This document shows, piece after piece, positions 1 through 10,690 of a DNA stretch of 64,000 nt (its first letter is position 1; each line of letters opens with the position of its first letter). A program made the position numbers and the translations under genes. The stretch lies in contig OZ037859.1 in NCBI GenBank assembly GCA_964035575.1, positions 372,001-436,000 on the forward strand, written 5' to 3'. The notes beneath the pieces were generated by a model. The model was not told the origin of the DNA and did not search any database. It saw only the letters and a list, made by a program, of their open reading frames with translations. Source of the DNA: Rhynchopus sp. YZ270_cl-10. Its lineage: Eukaryota; Euglenozoa; Diplonemea; Diplonemida; Diplonemidae.

Positions 1-394
1 CCAAGGGAAGGGGGACCACTATGTCCCGCCAAAAGGGGCAAGGCTCACATAAAGGTGCGCAAAACGCATAGAAAAAAAGGCAAAACCAATCAAATTCTCA
101 CGAAGAGTGACTGATTGCCTAAATTTTATTTGCTGTGTACACTTGTGAAATAGATTTCTTTGTGGTTCTTTGTGGACATGGTAAACGCGGCACGGGTTTT
201 GTGCCACATATGACCCATAGAGTTGTAAACAAATGCAAGAAAGGGTAAAAAGATAAAAGGTGAAAGTGAAAGTGAAAGCGCCTTGGCGACACAGGCACTG
301 AAAGAACGATGGGATGCGCCTCACTGCACACCACATCAAAGAAGTGAAGGATGACCACACGCTGTTCTCAGGATGGTCATAACCAACTGGAAGC
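1..394. other. 3-prime flank of the peroxidase gene, no gene seen
   Basis: No convincing coding region. Around 268-300 is a weak copy of repeat family B (GAAAGTGAAAGCGCC and a downstream CAGGCACTG). The remainder is AT-rich spacer. Confidence 0.5.
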
Positions 395-1618
395 CTACAG
401 GGCACTGTGCTTGAAGGTGTTGTCTGGCGTCCAGCACTTCTTCTCCTGCGCCCACACACCACCCGACGTGGTCAGCTTCTCCCACGCAGCTGCAAAGGCA
501 GCCTCCAGCTTGGGCAGGTCTGTTGCGTACTCCTTCACGATCCCTGCGTACACGCTGTCGTAGACCAAGGCCACGTCGGTTGTCATCATCATCAGGTCCG
601 GCTTCTCGGGGATGCGCCACTGGTACTTCCCTCCAGGCCCCTTTGCCGTCGTGTAGTTCTTCCCCCATGTGTTCAGCAGGTTGAAGTACTCATTGTCCCA
701 TTTGAAGGGGTCGGTTGTCCAGGGACCCTCAATGCCGCTGGTGAAGGTGTCGGTAGCCTTGCCAGATCCACAGGCACCCGGCCAGGGCTCATGTGGCTGG
801 TCCTTCGGAGAGGGGCCGGCACCTGAGGGGCATGCACCGTGCGAGCGTCCGAAAGCGTGGCCACCACCAATGAGTGCAACAGTCTCAGTGTCGTTCATCC
901 CCATGCGGCTGAACACATCACGGATCTGCACAGCGCTGATGGCAGGGTCGGGGACACCCATGAAGCCCTCGGGGTTGACGTAGATGAGACCCACAGTCGA
1001 GGTTCCAAGGGGTGCCTTGCAGTCTCCCTGGATGGGGCAGGCCGGCTGTTCAGGGCCAGGTCCGAGAGGTGCGCTTTTGCTGCCGTTTGCGTCGTCCACA
1101 CGCCCGACGCAGATCTCGTTGATAGGTCCACCCATGTGCAGGATGGAGCTGGTCCCTGCAAGGATGAAGAGGTCCCCCCAGCTGAGGGCGTCGCCGTACT
1201 TCTGCTTGATGGGCCAGAGGAGGGCGCGGGCCTTGTCGAGGTTGGTGTTGTCGTCCCAGCTGTTTTCTGGTTGAAAGCGTTGGCGGCCACCACTGCAGCC
1301 ACCTCTGCCGTCGGTGTTGCGGTACGACCCAGAGCAGTGCCATGAGAGGCGTGTGAACAGCCCACCATAGGAGGTGCCCACAGCAGAGGTGCTGGAGGAG
1401 TCTGCAGGCCAGCACTCTTGCGTCTTTGTCAGCATGTGCACAATGTCCGCCACGACGGCCTGGATGTTCAGCCCCTTAAGTGCCGCATTGTAGTCCTGCA
1501 GTGTTGGAATCTCCGCCTCGTCTGAGATGGGTGTTCCGAACAGCTCGCCTGGGCATTGCTTGGCAGCAGCGGGGCACGCTACTGCGAACAGAAGCAGGGC
1601 AGCTTTGGTTGCCATCAT
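395..1618 (-). CDS. Secreted single-domain catalase-peroxidase (KatG N-domain type)
   Basis: Class I haem peroxidase of 407 aa, expected to remove hydrogen peroxide by peroxidase and probably catalase chemistry. Residues 1-19 look like a signal peptide ending in PAAA, so it is probably secreted or in the endomembrane system. Distal residues Arg90, Trp93 and His94 lie in RLSWHCSGSYR; proximal His254 in GGGHAFGRSHGA; proximal Trp300; Asp348 in TTDVAL. The KatG-specific covalent triad is conserved: Trp93, Tyr213 in LIYVNPEG and Met239 in SRMGMND. KatG proteins usually have two homologous domains (about 720-740 aa); here only the N-terminal, haem-binding domain is present, with no inactive C-domain. 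One exon. Start chosen at the first of two adjacent Met codons because it gives a complete signal peptide. It is the most 3-prime gene of the array. An ascorbate-peroxidase relative is less likely because of the Tyr-Met partners. Confidence 0.9.
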   Translation of the reverse strand: MMATKAALLLFAVACPAAAKQCPGELFGTPISDEAEIPTLQDYNAALKGLNIQAVVADIVHMLTKTQECWPADSSSTSAVGTSYGGLFTRLSWHCSGSYRNTDGRGGCSGGRQRFQPENSWDDNTNLDKARALLWPIKQKYGDALSWGDLFILAGTSSILHMGGPINEICVGRVDDANGSKSAPLGPGPEQPACPIQGDCKAPLGTSTVGLIYVNPEGFMGVPDPAISAVQIRDVFSRMGMNDTETVALIGGGHAFGRSHGACPSGAGPSPKDQPHEPWPGACGSGKATDTFTSGIEGPWTTDPFKWDNEYFNLLNTWGKNYTTAKGPGGKYQWRIPEKPDLMMMTTDVALVYDSVYAGIVKEYATDLPKLEAAFAAAWEKLTTSGGVWAQEKKCWTPDNTFKHSAL

Positions 1619-3223
1619 TGTGATATTTCACGTGTATGATTCTGTGGTTGGTGGTGTTGATGTTCCCCATTTCTCTTCTCGACCACCACGGAAAACCAAG
1701 ATCGAATATTTAGTGAGGGTAAACGAAAGCAACAGCAAAAAAATGAATGCGTCTCTCTCATGAACACATATGGTACCCCACTGTCGTTATTTAAAAAAAA
1801 AGGATCGCTCTTTTTTTTTTTTTGTGTTTCTCTACCTCTACAGTCCACACAACACCCCTTAACGTTAACACCCAGGGCTGTGTGGAACCCTCTCATAATG
1901 ATGTTGTATGCATGCAGTAGGGGGGCTAGCGAGAAGAGAAGGAAGAATTATCATATAATATCCGTTGACAAGCGTATGCACTGATGCGGTGTTTTTTTTC
2001 CGTAACAGCTACAATTCAAGATCAAGAGGCAATAACATCAATGTCACAGACAGGGAGAGATAATGTGTACACGAGATGAAAGACATCCGTGCACATAAAA
2101 AACCAAAGTTCATAAATTCAGATTTCGAGAGAGCGTGAAACACCAACCGAAGGCCAAATGGCCCTTTGGTACTTAAGGTTCAATTACATAAGAAGCCCTA
2201 TTCTAGAGATACCGCACGAAGTTCCAGGTGTCATACGGAGAGCCTTTTGTGTTCCTGTTTGGTGGGAATTTGTGAAAAATTCTCATTTGCACCAACCCAC
2301 TCTCATCGGTCGCACTCACGTAGTGCCTACTACCCCTGAAGAGCAAAAGAATTAGTTTTGTATGCTTTCCGATCAAAGAGAAAACACGAATATTTCATAT
2401 TCATTCTTTTCTAAACGAAAAGAAGGCAAAGAGGGTGCGAAAAATGTACCCTTGCACGAAAAAAAAGCGAAAAATAAAGAAAAATAAAGAAAAATAAAAA
2501 CTTCAAAGATGAATATGCGTCACTAGGCTCGCACATCTCCTGTATAAAAAAATAATAGGCCCGATGGCCCTATAAGCAGGTCCCGCAAGACAGCTGCCAC
2601 AACCGCAAGAGCAAAAAAAAAAACATAACGATAACAAATGCAACAAAACGAAGAAGGAACCAGAAAACCTTAATAGACGAAATGTGACTCAATTGTTTAC
2701 ACACATGGTATGGCTGAAAACGGTGAATTTTCCGTGCTTTTTTTTTTTCCGTTTTCCGCACTTCAAGTGGTTTGCTTTGGTAGCGACAGTTTAAAAGCAT
2801 GAAGATGCCCTCTCCAGCCACACACGTCTCTCAAGATTTTCTTTTAAAAACGCACAAAAAAAAAAAAAATAAAAGAAAGAAAGATATCACAGTGACCCAT
2901 ACGGACCCTATTCGGGGTACCCCCCCCCCAAAGGGGTCCGTTGGGGTCACCGTGTATACCTGTAGGCCAAATAAAGAATCACCAAAATAACCCTACAATA
3001 CTGACGTAGAGGGGCTGGCTGCTATCCCAGCCTTTGTTCTTTTGGCAAGTATATATTTTCTCCCCCAGCCGTTCGCAGAAATTCAAAAAAAATGAGTTAT
3101 TTCATACACTCTCGTTTCTTGAAAACTTGGTTGTATTAGTGTAGCCACCCTAGAGTGTGCTCCACTAGACTCGTTTCTTTTAGAAAACAAGGCATAGATG
3201 ATGCAAAAAAGTGTTATAATTAT
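1619..3223. other. Spacer upstream of the peroxidase gene, no gene seen
   Basis: AT-rich, with homopolymer runs. It contains an A-variant repeat near 2505-2539, a CATATTC/AACGAAAAG hairpin-type repeat near 2393-2443, and at 3131-3172 a motif (TGTATTAGTGTAGCCACCCTAG) that recurs near 31560-31600. No open frame looks like a gene. Confidence 0.5.
2505..2539 (-). repeat. Family A variant hairpin repeat
   Basis: AAAGATGAATATGCGTC on the plus strand, closing with CGCACATCT. The same outline as family A, with a different inner stem. Confidence 0.5.
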
Positions 3224-3258
3224 AAGATGAACCTAAGCCTCTTGTGCTGAGTCACCTT
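3224..3258 (-). repeat. Family A hairpin repeat
   Basis: On the minus strand AAGGTGACTCAGC, a short loop, GCTTAG and TCATCTT fold into a 7-bp outer and about 6-bp inner stem, followed by a T-rich tail (ACTTTTTT). Same strand as the genes. Confidence 0.75.
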
Positions 3259-3264
3259 AAAAAA

Positions 3265-3304
3265 AGTTGACTGAAATACAAAGCCCTCTCGTGACGGTGT
3301 ACTT
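3265..3304 (-). repeat. Family C repeat fragment
   Basis: Begins GTTGACTGAAATACAAAGCC and continues CTCTCGTGACGGTGTAC on the plus strand; nearly the same as 50323-50362. Only the tail end of the family C element is present, directly next to a family A copy. Confidence 0.65.
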
Positions 3305-3384
3305 AAAAAAAAATAAGGGCAAACAAACTTTTTTTATGCGTTCGCGTCCTGCCTGCCTAGGTTTTTTTGAGATTTTTGGGGAAA

Positions 3385-5370
3385 AAGTTTTTTTGAAAAG
3401 GGAAATAGTCAGATTTACCCTACCCTATTTTGAAAAAGTTCAGACTTGCCCGAAATAAGTTCAGACTTGCCCTAAAAGTGTTTTTAGGGCAAGTCTGAAC
3501 TTATTTCGGGCAAGTCTGAACTTATTTCGGGCAAGTCTGAACTTATTTTTAGGGCAAACACTTTTTTTAGGGCAAGTCTGAACTTTTTTAGGGCAAGTCT
3601 GAACTTTTTTAGGGCAACCCTGCACTTATTTATTGGGCAAGCTGGGGGCTCTTGGGTTACAGAGCCCGGCGGTCGTCGTTTTTGCGTTTCTGTTTAGGGC
3701 ACGTATGGGCTATTCGCGACGAGTCCTGGTAGTGAAATGAGCAACCTATGGTATGGAGCTTTTTTTCCATGCAACTGAATTTCCTCGTGTCCAGGACACC
3801 CCACTTTCCGAGCAAAATTAAATAATGACACAAATGGGAGGGGAAAACCCTCTGACCTTTATCATCACTCTAAAAAACTCTCAGGTACCGCACCGCAGTA
3901 CCGCACCACGATCCGAGACCCGTACAGAACAGAGACCAGAAAAAAGACTTCCGCACCCAAACGCGACTCCTCATAGAACACGACGTAGTAGTAACAAAAA
4001 AAAAATACCGATTACTGCAGTAAGTACAAAGCCTTTGGGCGACATTGTACAGGTCCTACATCATGTACGTAAAATTGTCGATACAACCAAAGAAAAGCAT
4101 AGTGGTGCACCCTCGGGTGTCTGCACTACTGCAACAACTATTTCTATAGCTACAGTTTCCCCACCTCTACCTTTAACTTTTTATACGAGGATGTAATTCT
4201 CCGGGATTACTCCGCGATTGTCGTCACAACAAAAAAGTCCAGAGGACTTGTTGGTCGCCTTACTCATTTGGATCAACGGTATGTATATGCTACTCATTAC
4301 AATGTTAGCCACTTCTATTGCCAGACACCGGGGCAAATAGTAAGTGCAAGAAAACTGCTTTTTGGAAACCAGGAAAACATGATGGACACTCCACTCCACG
4401 TGCGGACATGTTTGGCACTTCTGCATGCGTGCAGTATCCAAATGTGTCCCCGTGGGAACAAAGTGATAAAGATGTGTCCACTGTGTACAGGGAAAAAACT
4501 TTGCGCTCCCCCGGACAGTGCACAATTCAACCCCTTGTTGTGGGTGGTCTTGTTGCCTTTTGGAACAACAACAATTTTTCCACGTTGTTGCATTTTGGCC
4601 AGGCATGCTCTTGAAAGCATGACAATTTGATTGCGTATGGACAAAGCAAATAACCAAGTATGAATTCTGAGTTGAAATGTGAGAGATGTTGTGGGAAGGG
4701 GAGTTCGCTCCTTTCAACGATGACCTCGTTGTTCTTCAATAGGCATGTCTTAACCGACCACATAAATAAAATTGTGCCGGCCTCGAAGGATTCTAAGCAA
4801 ACCCGCGTGGTAGCTAAACACTGACTCTCTCTCAATTCAACAAAGAAGGAATACTTGGTAATTTGTGGAGCACCCGTGCATGAAAATTGTAAAACTTTGC
4901 GCCCCACGTTGCCCCAGAACACGGCTTCCTTTGTAACCGGTTCTGGCCCAACGTGGACTGCCTGTTCACCCTTTCCGGGTGGCTGGTGGTTTCTGGCATC
5001 AATTTTTGGGCTCCGGCTCGGTTAGGCATTTTAGGGCAATAAAACAAGTCATACCACCATACCATGGGGCCCCAAGAGTGCCCCAGCCAAAGTGGCCTGA
5101 CTTGTTGCCCTAAAATAAGTTCAGACTTACCCTAAAAATAAGTTCAGACTTGCCCTAAAAAAGTTCAGACTTGCCCTAAAAAAGTTCAGACTTGCCCTAA
5201 AAAAAGTGTTTGCCCTAAAAATAAGTTCAGACTTGCCCTAAAAACACTTTTAGGGCAAGTCTGAACTTATTTTCGGGCAAGTCTGAACTTTTTCATAGGG
5301 CAAGTCTGAACTTTTTCAAAATAGGGTAGGGTAAGTCTGACTATCTCCCTTTTGAAAAAAAGTTTTTTTT
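3385..5370. repeat. Inverted-repeat element with arms of 22-24 bp subrepeats
   Basis: Left arm about 3385-3640, right arm about 5098-5370, in opposite orientation. Both start from TTTGAAAAGGGA(A/G)ATAGTCAGA and TACCCTACCCTATTTTG and then hold many copies of AGGGCAAGTCTGAACTT separated by T-rich spacers. The 1.4 kb between them (3641-5097) is non-repetitive internally but resembles 7310-7800. No transposase is visible. Looks like a foldback element; 9258-9370 is another inverted copy of its outer flank (TTAGGGCAAACAAA, GCGTTCGCGTCCT). Confidence 0.7.
4270..4960. repeat. Diverged dispersed repeat, copy 1
   Basis: Shares ordered words with 7310-7800: AGTGCAAGAAA, GCATGCTCTTGAA, and TAAACACTGACT. 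The open frame on the minus strand here (to about 4717) has no recognisable domain and is probably chance. Confidence 0.5.
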
Positions 5371-5470
5371 CAATTTTTTTGTGTTGGGGCTGTGTCAGGG
5401 TGTTTCCTAATTTGCTTCCGCTTCCGGTCTTTGGAAAAAAATTGCCAGGGAAAAAGTTTGCGGAAAAATT

Positions 5471-5700
5471 AGGGACGTGTTTAAACACGGATGCTGCCAG
5501 ATCTGGCCAGATTTGGGGGCCAATTTCCCAGATCTGGCTCGTTTTCCAGATGTGGAGATCTTGTTTCCAGATCTGGCCAGATCTGGCCAGATCTGGGAAT
5601 CTGGGAAATTTTTTTTTTCAAAAAAAAAAAAAAAACCCCAGATCTGGCCAGATCTGGAAATCTGGCCATTTTTTTTTTTTTTTTTCTCAGATTTCTGGCT
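5471..5700 (+). repeat. CCAGATCTGG array, copy 1
   Basis: Starts with TTTAAACACGGATGCTGCC and then holds many CCAGATCTGG/AGATCTGGCC palindromes around an AAATTTTTTTTTTCAAAAAA centre. An inverted copy lies at 8285-8465. Confidence 0.75.
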
Positions 5701-5754
5701 ATTGTCTCCCAGGGAAAGGGACTCTCGAATTTTTTTTTTCGCCCCTATATAGGG

Positions 5755-6450
5755 CTAATTTCGACGATTTGAGGCCGTTAAAAGCAAAATTTGACACTTT
5801 TGAGCATCTGTGGGGGTCTAAAACGTGGTTTCGCGCACCCGAAATTTCGTGGTTTTTACCAAAGACAAGTCGATTTTTGAAAAATCTCGAAAAAAAAATT
5901 TTTTTCCCGGGAAAATTTTGACCCCTGAGTAGGGTTTTTGTGCACCAAAGTGCAAAAAAACGCAAGAGTCGGGTGTTTTGACGATCTGGGGTACCGCCAT
6001 ATGCACTACAGGGGCCCACAATTTCGACTTTTTCTTAGCAATTTCCTTCATAATTTTTTTTTTCGATTTTTGGCAAAGGCAAATCTCAGGCAAAAAAAAA
6101 TTCACCCCTGATAGTGGGTCCTTGGGTGTCCAAAGATGCCAAAAACACAAAAATTTTGATGTTTTGACCGTCGGTGGGCGCCTAAAACGCACTTCTCTGC
6201 CCAAAAAATGAATATCGATTTTTCCTTAGCGTTTTTATAGCCGTGCTTTTTGGGTACTTTTTCGCAAAGGGAAAAAAAAAATATCAACCAAAATAGTGGG
6301 TCCTTGGGTGACCAAAAATGCAAAAAAAACGCATTTTTTTGGTGTTTTGACCCTTCAGAACCACCCAAAACGCACTTTTGTGTACCAAAAACACGCATAT
6401 TTCACATTTCCTTAGCAATGCCTTCACAAGTGCAAGGTGATTTTCGACCT
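5755..6450 (+). repeat. Four diverged tandem units of about 130-170 bp
   Basis: Each unit has the order TTAGCAATTTCC-like, a G-run with GGGTCCTTGGGT, GCAAAAAAAACGCA, GTGTTTTGAC and CCTAAAACGCACTT. Units are clearest at about 5940-6060, 6100-6240 and 6290-6420. No coding function seen. Confidence 0.6.
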
Positions 6451-7309
6451 AATAATTTTGTGCACTTTTTTTGTGGTCACGTAACGCTAAAATCCTCTCC
6501 GTGATGCGAGAATTACATGTGCGAATGCGATAATGATTCTCGCATGCGAACGCCCAAAACCACGAAGGAGGACGCAAGCAAGGCTTCAGTGCACTTAGGT
6601 ACAGGATGCGTCGTTTTCAGTTACAAAAAAGGGTACTGTGAAGCGGTTGAGGCACACACACACACACAGACCCGTTGCAAAATGCATCTGGGACCCACGC
6701 TAGACCCCCCAAAAGCTGTAAAACCATATATTTCCATCTCGCGACCCCAGCGGATGTGGACTGAGGTGTTTTTTTTGGGTGTTTAGAAAGGTTTTTGTCC
6801 GATTGGAGAATTTTTTCGGTAAGTGTTGCATTTTGTCCCCACTGAGTGTGCACTCAGAAAACACTCATCAATAAAACGACCTTTCTGTTCGGTAAAAAAT
6901 AGTTATTTTCTATCGTAGTAGTGGGTTTGTCGTGCAGTGATGTTCTTTGTACCTGGAGAGTGGGCCGAGTGCAAGGTATGTTTTTAACCCCCCGGTTTTC
7001 TCCCTTTTCGACATGTCCGCTATTTTTTAGCTATTTTTTTTTTTTTTTTTGTCAACAAAAATGTCACTTTTACGTTTAAGGGGTACGGGGCGGCTTCTTG
7101 TTTGTTTGTTTGTTTTTTTGTTGTAGTCTCTACTTTTACATTCAATTTCTCTTAACAGGTACCCGAACCGACGACCCTTCATCGTGACAGCGAAGCAGTG
7201 CCGACGGAAGAGCTGGTGCAATTATTTGAAAACCAGGTGGCGATCGTAAAAGTCGGGTTTATATACCAACTTTTCCATTAACCCACCCCATAGACCACCC
7301 TAATTATTA

Positions 7310-7800
7310 TGAAACTCTTAGTCAGTCACTGCTATAGCCATTTAACCCAGGGAGCATAGCTAGTGCAAGAAATTCGACTTCGGGATCCGGAAAGTCTGTC
7401 CTCTGCTCTTGCGGAGGACTAGGCACAAGAAAATATTGCGTTCCCCCAGAAAACCAATTTTTGTCAGAGTAATTTTTGCCCAGGGCATGCTCTTGAAGCA
7501 TGGCGGCTTGGTGTGAGAAGGGGCAGTGTATTGTTTTGTTCTAGATTTCAACGGTTGTTAGAACGAGTCAAGTGGATGCTTATCTAAACACTGACTTTAG
7601 TACAGACCCGAGAGATCACACATGACTTTGAGGAAAGAACAAAGCAATGCATCTGTACCCGCACGCCAGGTTGTAGTTACTTCAGAATTTTCTTAAGTTT
7701 GCATGAACGAGGAGGGGCGAATCATTCTTCGGGAACCATTAGCTGTATACCATGGAATGATTTTCTCAAAAACACCACGTGGGGGCTGAATTCAATCCCT
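7310..7800. repeat. Diverged dispersed repeat, copy 2
   Basis: Partner of 4270-4960, in the same orientation, with shared words CCCAGGGCATGCTCTTGAAG and TAAACACTGACTTTAG. The rest of 6450-7310 is spacer with a short CA run near 6655. Confidence 0.5.
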
Positions 7801-8284
7801 TAAGAATTGCGAATTCAGCCTTTGTAGAAGGTACGTCTTACTTGTACTTGTACTTGTATGCCGTGTCCACCCTTCTCGACCTTACCGGTTCACATGTACG
7901 AATAATATTAGGCAGTGGTAACACCCTTCTCAATTGTGCAAACTTAAGAATTTTCTGCTGTAACTTACCAAAATCGATTTTCTTTCACCCCAAACACCCG
8001 CAACACCCCACCTGCTACTTCGGTAGCCTGTGTTGTTGGGAGTTGGTTCTCATGTTGATCCCCAGTGTTTTGCACTGCTTCTTCTGAGCCCAACGCTGTT
8101 TGGCCTGTCGACGTAATAAATACGAAGACAGGGCGGCGGTGCCAACAATTTTCCAATGATGTAACGTTTATCTGATTGATTTATCGTTTGATATACCTTG
8201 TGTGTCCTACTTCGTAACTTGCACACACGAGCAACGTATATTGAACGGTACTTCAAGCGATACTTCGTTATGTCATTGGGGGTA

Positions 8285-8465
8285 CCTGGAAAAAAAAATT
8301 TTCCCAGACGTCCCAGATCTCCCAGATGTGGCCAGATCTGGCCAGATCTGGGACGTCTGGGAAAATTTTTTTTTTCAAAAAAAAAAAAAAAATTTCCAGA
8401 TCTGGCCAGATCTGGGAGGCCCAGATCTGGAGATCTGGCCAGATCTGGCAGCATCCGTGTTTAAA
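8285..8465 (-). repeat. CCAGATCTGG array, copy 2 (inverted)
   Basis: Inverted relative to 5471-5700; its right end is GGCAGCATCCGTGTTTAAA, the reverse complement of the left end of copy 1. Runs of CAGATCTGG and CCCAGACGTCCCAG flank a T-run/A-run centre. Confidence 0.75.
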
Positions 8466-8832
8466 GTGCTTTTGTTTTGGTATTTTCCCGAAAAAAGTAT
8501 GTTGGGTACCGTGCGCCTGCGGCGCTGTCTGTTCCTACCAGTTTCTACAGGCAAACACTTGGCCCCCTTTACGTTACGCTGACGGGACACTCATTTTGTC
8601 CAAAACCAAGAACTTGGCTATTTCGGCAAAGTGACCCCACCACAGCGCGGACGGATTCCGGAAATGCCAATCGCAGTATGTTTTGGGGCTGCAAACCCAC
8701 TTTTTTTCCAGGGAAAAAAATTGCTTCCGGATGTCGGAATTTTGAAAAATTTCCAGAATTAGGAGACACCCTGGGCTGTGAGTTAACATTCTTCCCTCCC
8801 CTGCTCATCTCCCGACCCTGGGAAATTTCCGT

Positions 8833-8963
8833 CTGTGTATACTGTGTATACTGTGTATACTGTGTATACTGTGTATACTGTGTATACTGTGTATACTGTG
8901 TATACTGTGTATACTGTGTATACTGTGTATACTGTGTATACTGTGTATACTGTGTATACTGTG
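8833..8963 (+). repeat. 9-bp satellite, unit TGTATACTG, about 14 copies
   Basis: Nearly perfect tandem array. Flanking it at about 8600-8665 and 8975-9045 are direct repeats with the words GTGACCCCACCAC and GGACGGATTCC. The unit length is a multiple of three and lacks stops, so long open frames here are artefacts. Confidence 0.95.
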
Positions 8964-9383
8964 AGGAAATTGATCAAAAACGAGAACTTGTCCATTTCAG
9001 CAAATTGACCCCACCACTGGACGGACGGATTCCGAAAATGCAAATGCCGGCGTTAAAAGCTTCACCAGCACCACTGTACTGTGGCCTGTGGCCTGGGTAC
9101 TCATCCGGGGGAAAAAGTGCTCACCTGCTATTTTATAATATAACTTTAGGTGGTTCCATTTTGGGAAATATGAGAAAATAGTCAAAACCAGTGTCAACAG
9201 GAAAAAAAAAAGAGAAAAAACCGACTCCGGAGGGTCAACTCCCGGGTTCAGCAAGCACATTTTGAAAAAAACTTTTTTTTGAAACAAACTTTTTTTTGCC
9301 TGCCTGCCAGGGTTTTTCTGGGTACCCTTAGGACGCGAACGCAAACGAAAAATTTGTTTGCCCTAAGACTAAAAAGACAACCA

Positions 9384-9430
9384 TTGAAAGTGCAAAACGC
9401 CTCACCGTTAACCGGCGGACGCAGGCACCG
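9384..9430 (-). repeat. Family B repeat
   Basis: Plus strand TTGAAAGTGCAAAACGCCTC, then ACCGTT and CGGCGGACGCAGGCACC. On the minus strand GGCG pairs with CGCC around a loop. Confidence 0.65.
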
Positions 9431-9557
9431 GGGGGGGAAATACTAAGAAAATATTTTTTTTGGAAGAATGTGCATCGCTGTGTACACACATCACAAGAGA
9501 TTTGAGATGGATGCGACTCGTTGTGCACATTCGTACAAAAAAAAAAGGGGGGGTTAA

Positions 9558-9590
9558 AAGATGAACCTCAGCCTCTGCTTGATCACCTTG
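9558..9590 (-). repeat. Family A hairpin repeat
   Basis: AAGATGAACCTCAGCCTC ... GATCACCTT on the plus strand; the minus strand continues into a C/T-rich tail. Confidence 0.65.
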
Positions 9591-9599
9591 AAAACTTCA

Positions 9600-10384
9600 A
9601 AAAGAGTTGAAAGCGCAAATAATTTTGGTTGAGTTTTATAGACAGGAACATGCCCTGACACTGCTTTTTTTTTTGAAAGGGTTTGATGAAAGTGAAAATA
9701 AGTTGGTGTGAACTTAACATGCAAATGCCTCACGGGCAGGCATGTAGAATATAGCATTTCTCTGGATCCAGACACAGGTGTTCTGGTGTTCATGGAAAGC
9801 CCAATACAGCTATTGCAGGGATGGTTCTGGAATGACCGACACAGATGTTTTTTGATACTGTTTTTTTTTTAAATTCGATAAAATGAAAATGCCCTTTCCA
9901 CTGGAGGTCAAATATTCAGACTTCAATATGAATCACCGCAGTTCAAAAAAAGACAAAAACATGAGAGAATATTAACCAAAACCCCACACCAAGTGTGACT
10001 CTCACTCACACCTCTGGCGGGCGTACTTCGGCACGCGCCTGTAAGGGCTGTCCCTGATTGATCTTCCCAGTTACTAACGAATGATGCCTTGAATATAAAA
10101 AAAAACAAAACCTAACCCAAGCCTGGTCACCTAACAGATAAATTGGGGGAGGCTAAGGCGAAGGGCTTTTGGGATGAACCTAAGCCTTGTTTCACCAAAA
10201 GCCGACCGTTTTCTGACACTGCGCAGACCTAATAATGGTCTACAAATTGCTCCGTTTTTGTTACCTCCAACCTCCCTTTAGAGAACCAAATCTCCTTTCA
10301 AAACATTCCCCATCTTCATTGCGTCACCTTCGCATTGACATAGGGTATTGCAACTCCCTCCCTTTGCTCTCTCATCTTGAGAGA
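9600..10384. other. Spacer downstream of the potassium channel gene
   Basis: No gene seen. A partial family A copy lies at 10172-10197 (GGATGAACCTAAGCC). Confidence 0.45.
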
Positions 10385-10690
10385 TGCATTCATGGTGGGC
10401 ATAACCCAGAGATTGTCTCTCCACGTGGTGTTAGGAGAACGGAAGGCACGGTGGGAGGGACACGGAAAGGAGAATGGGTGAGTTTTGTGTATCTGATGTG
10501 CGGGAGAACGTCGCGGAGAACTCCCCCCCTCCTCCTCCTTCTTCCTAGAGATGCATTGATGGTGGGCATAACCCAGAGATTGTCTCTCCACGTGGTGTTA
10601 GGAGAACGGAAGGCACGACGTCGCATGGTGGGAGGGACGCGGAAAGGAGAATGGGTGAGTTTGTGTATCTGATGTGCGGGAGACGTCGCA
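10385..10690. repeat. Tandem duplication of about 150 bp at the channel gene 3-prime end
   Basis: Two copies (about 10380-10505 and 10545-10680) share GATTGTCTCTCCACGTGGTG, GGAGAACGGAAGGCACG and GGAAAGGAGAATGGGTGAG. The right copy lies in the last codons of the potassium channel frame; the left copy lies beyond the stop. Confidence 0.8.

Noticed and set aside
395-1618. Bacterial contamination or recent transfer of the KatG-like gene
   Set aside because: Signal peptide, strand and composition fit the neighbours; older transfer cannot be excluded but the window gives no sign of it.
3420-3640. CRISPR-like array of AGGGCAAGTCTGAACTT units
   Set aside because: Spacers are only T-rich and of variable short length, and the array is mirrored at 5.1 kb; it is a foldback arm in a eukaryotic setting.
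4181-4717. 178-aa minus-strand frame
   Set aside because: Lies in a diverged dispersed repeat, has no domain and is rich in His and Cys by chance.
8477-9181. Open frame of 234 aa with CVY repeats on the plus strand
   Set aside because: Produced by the 9-bp satellite; flanks are repeats and the direction is opposite to all genes.
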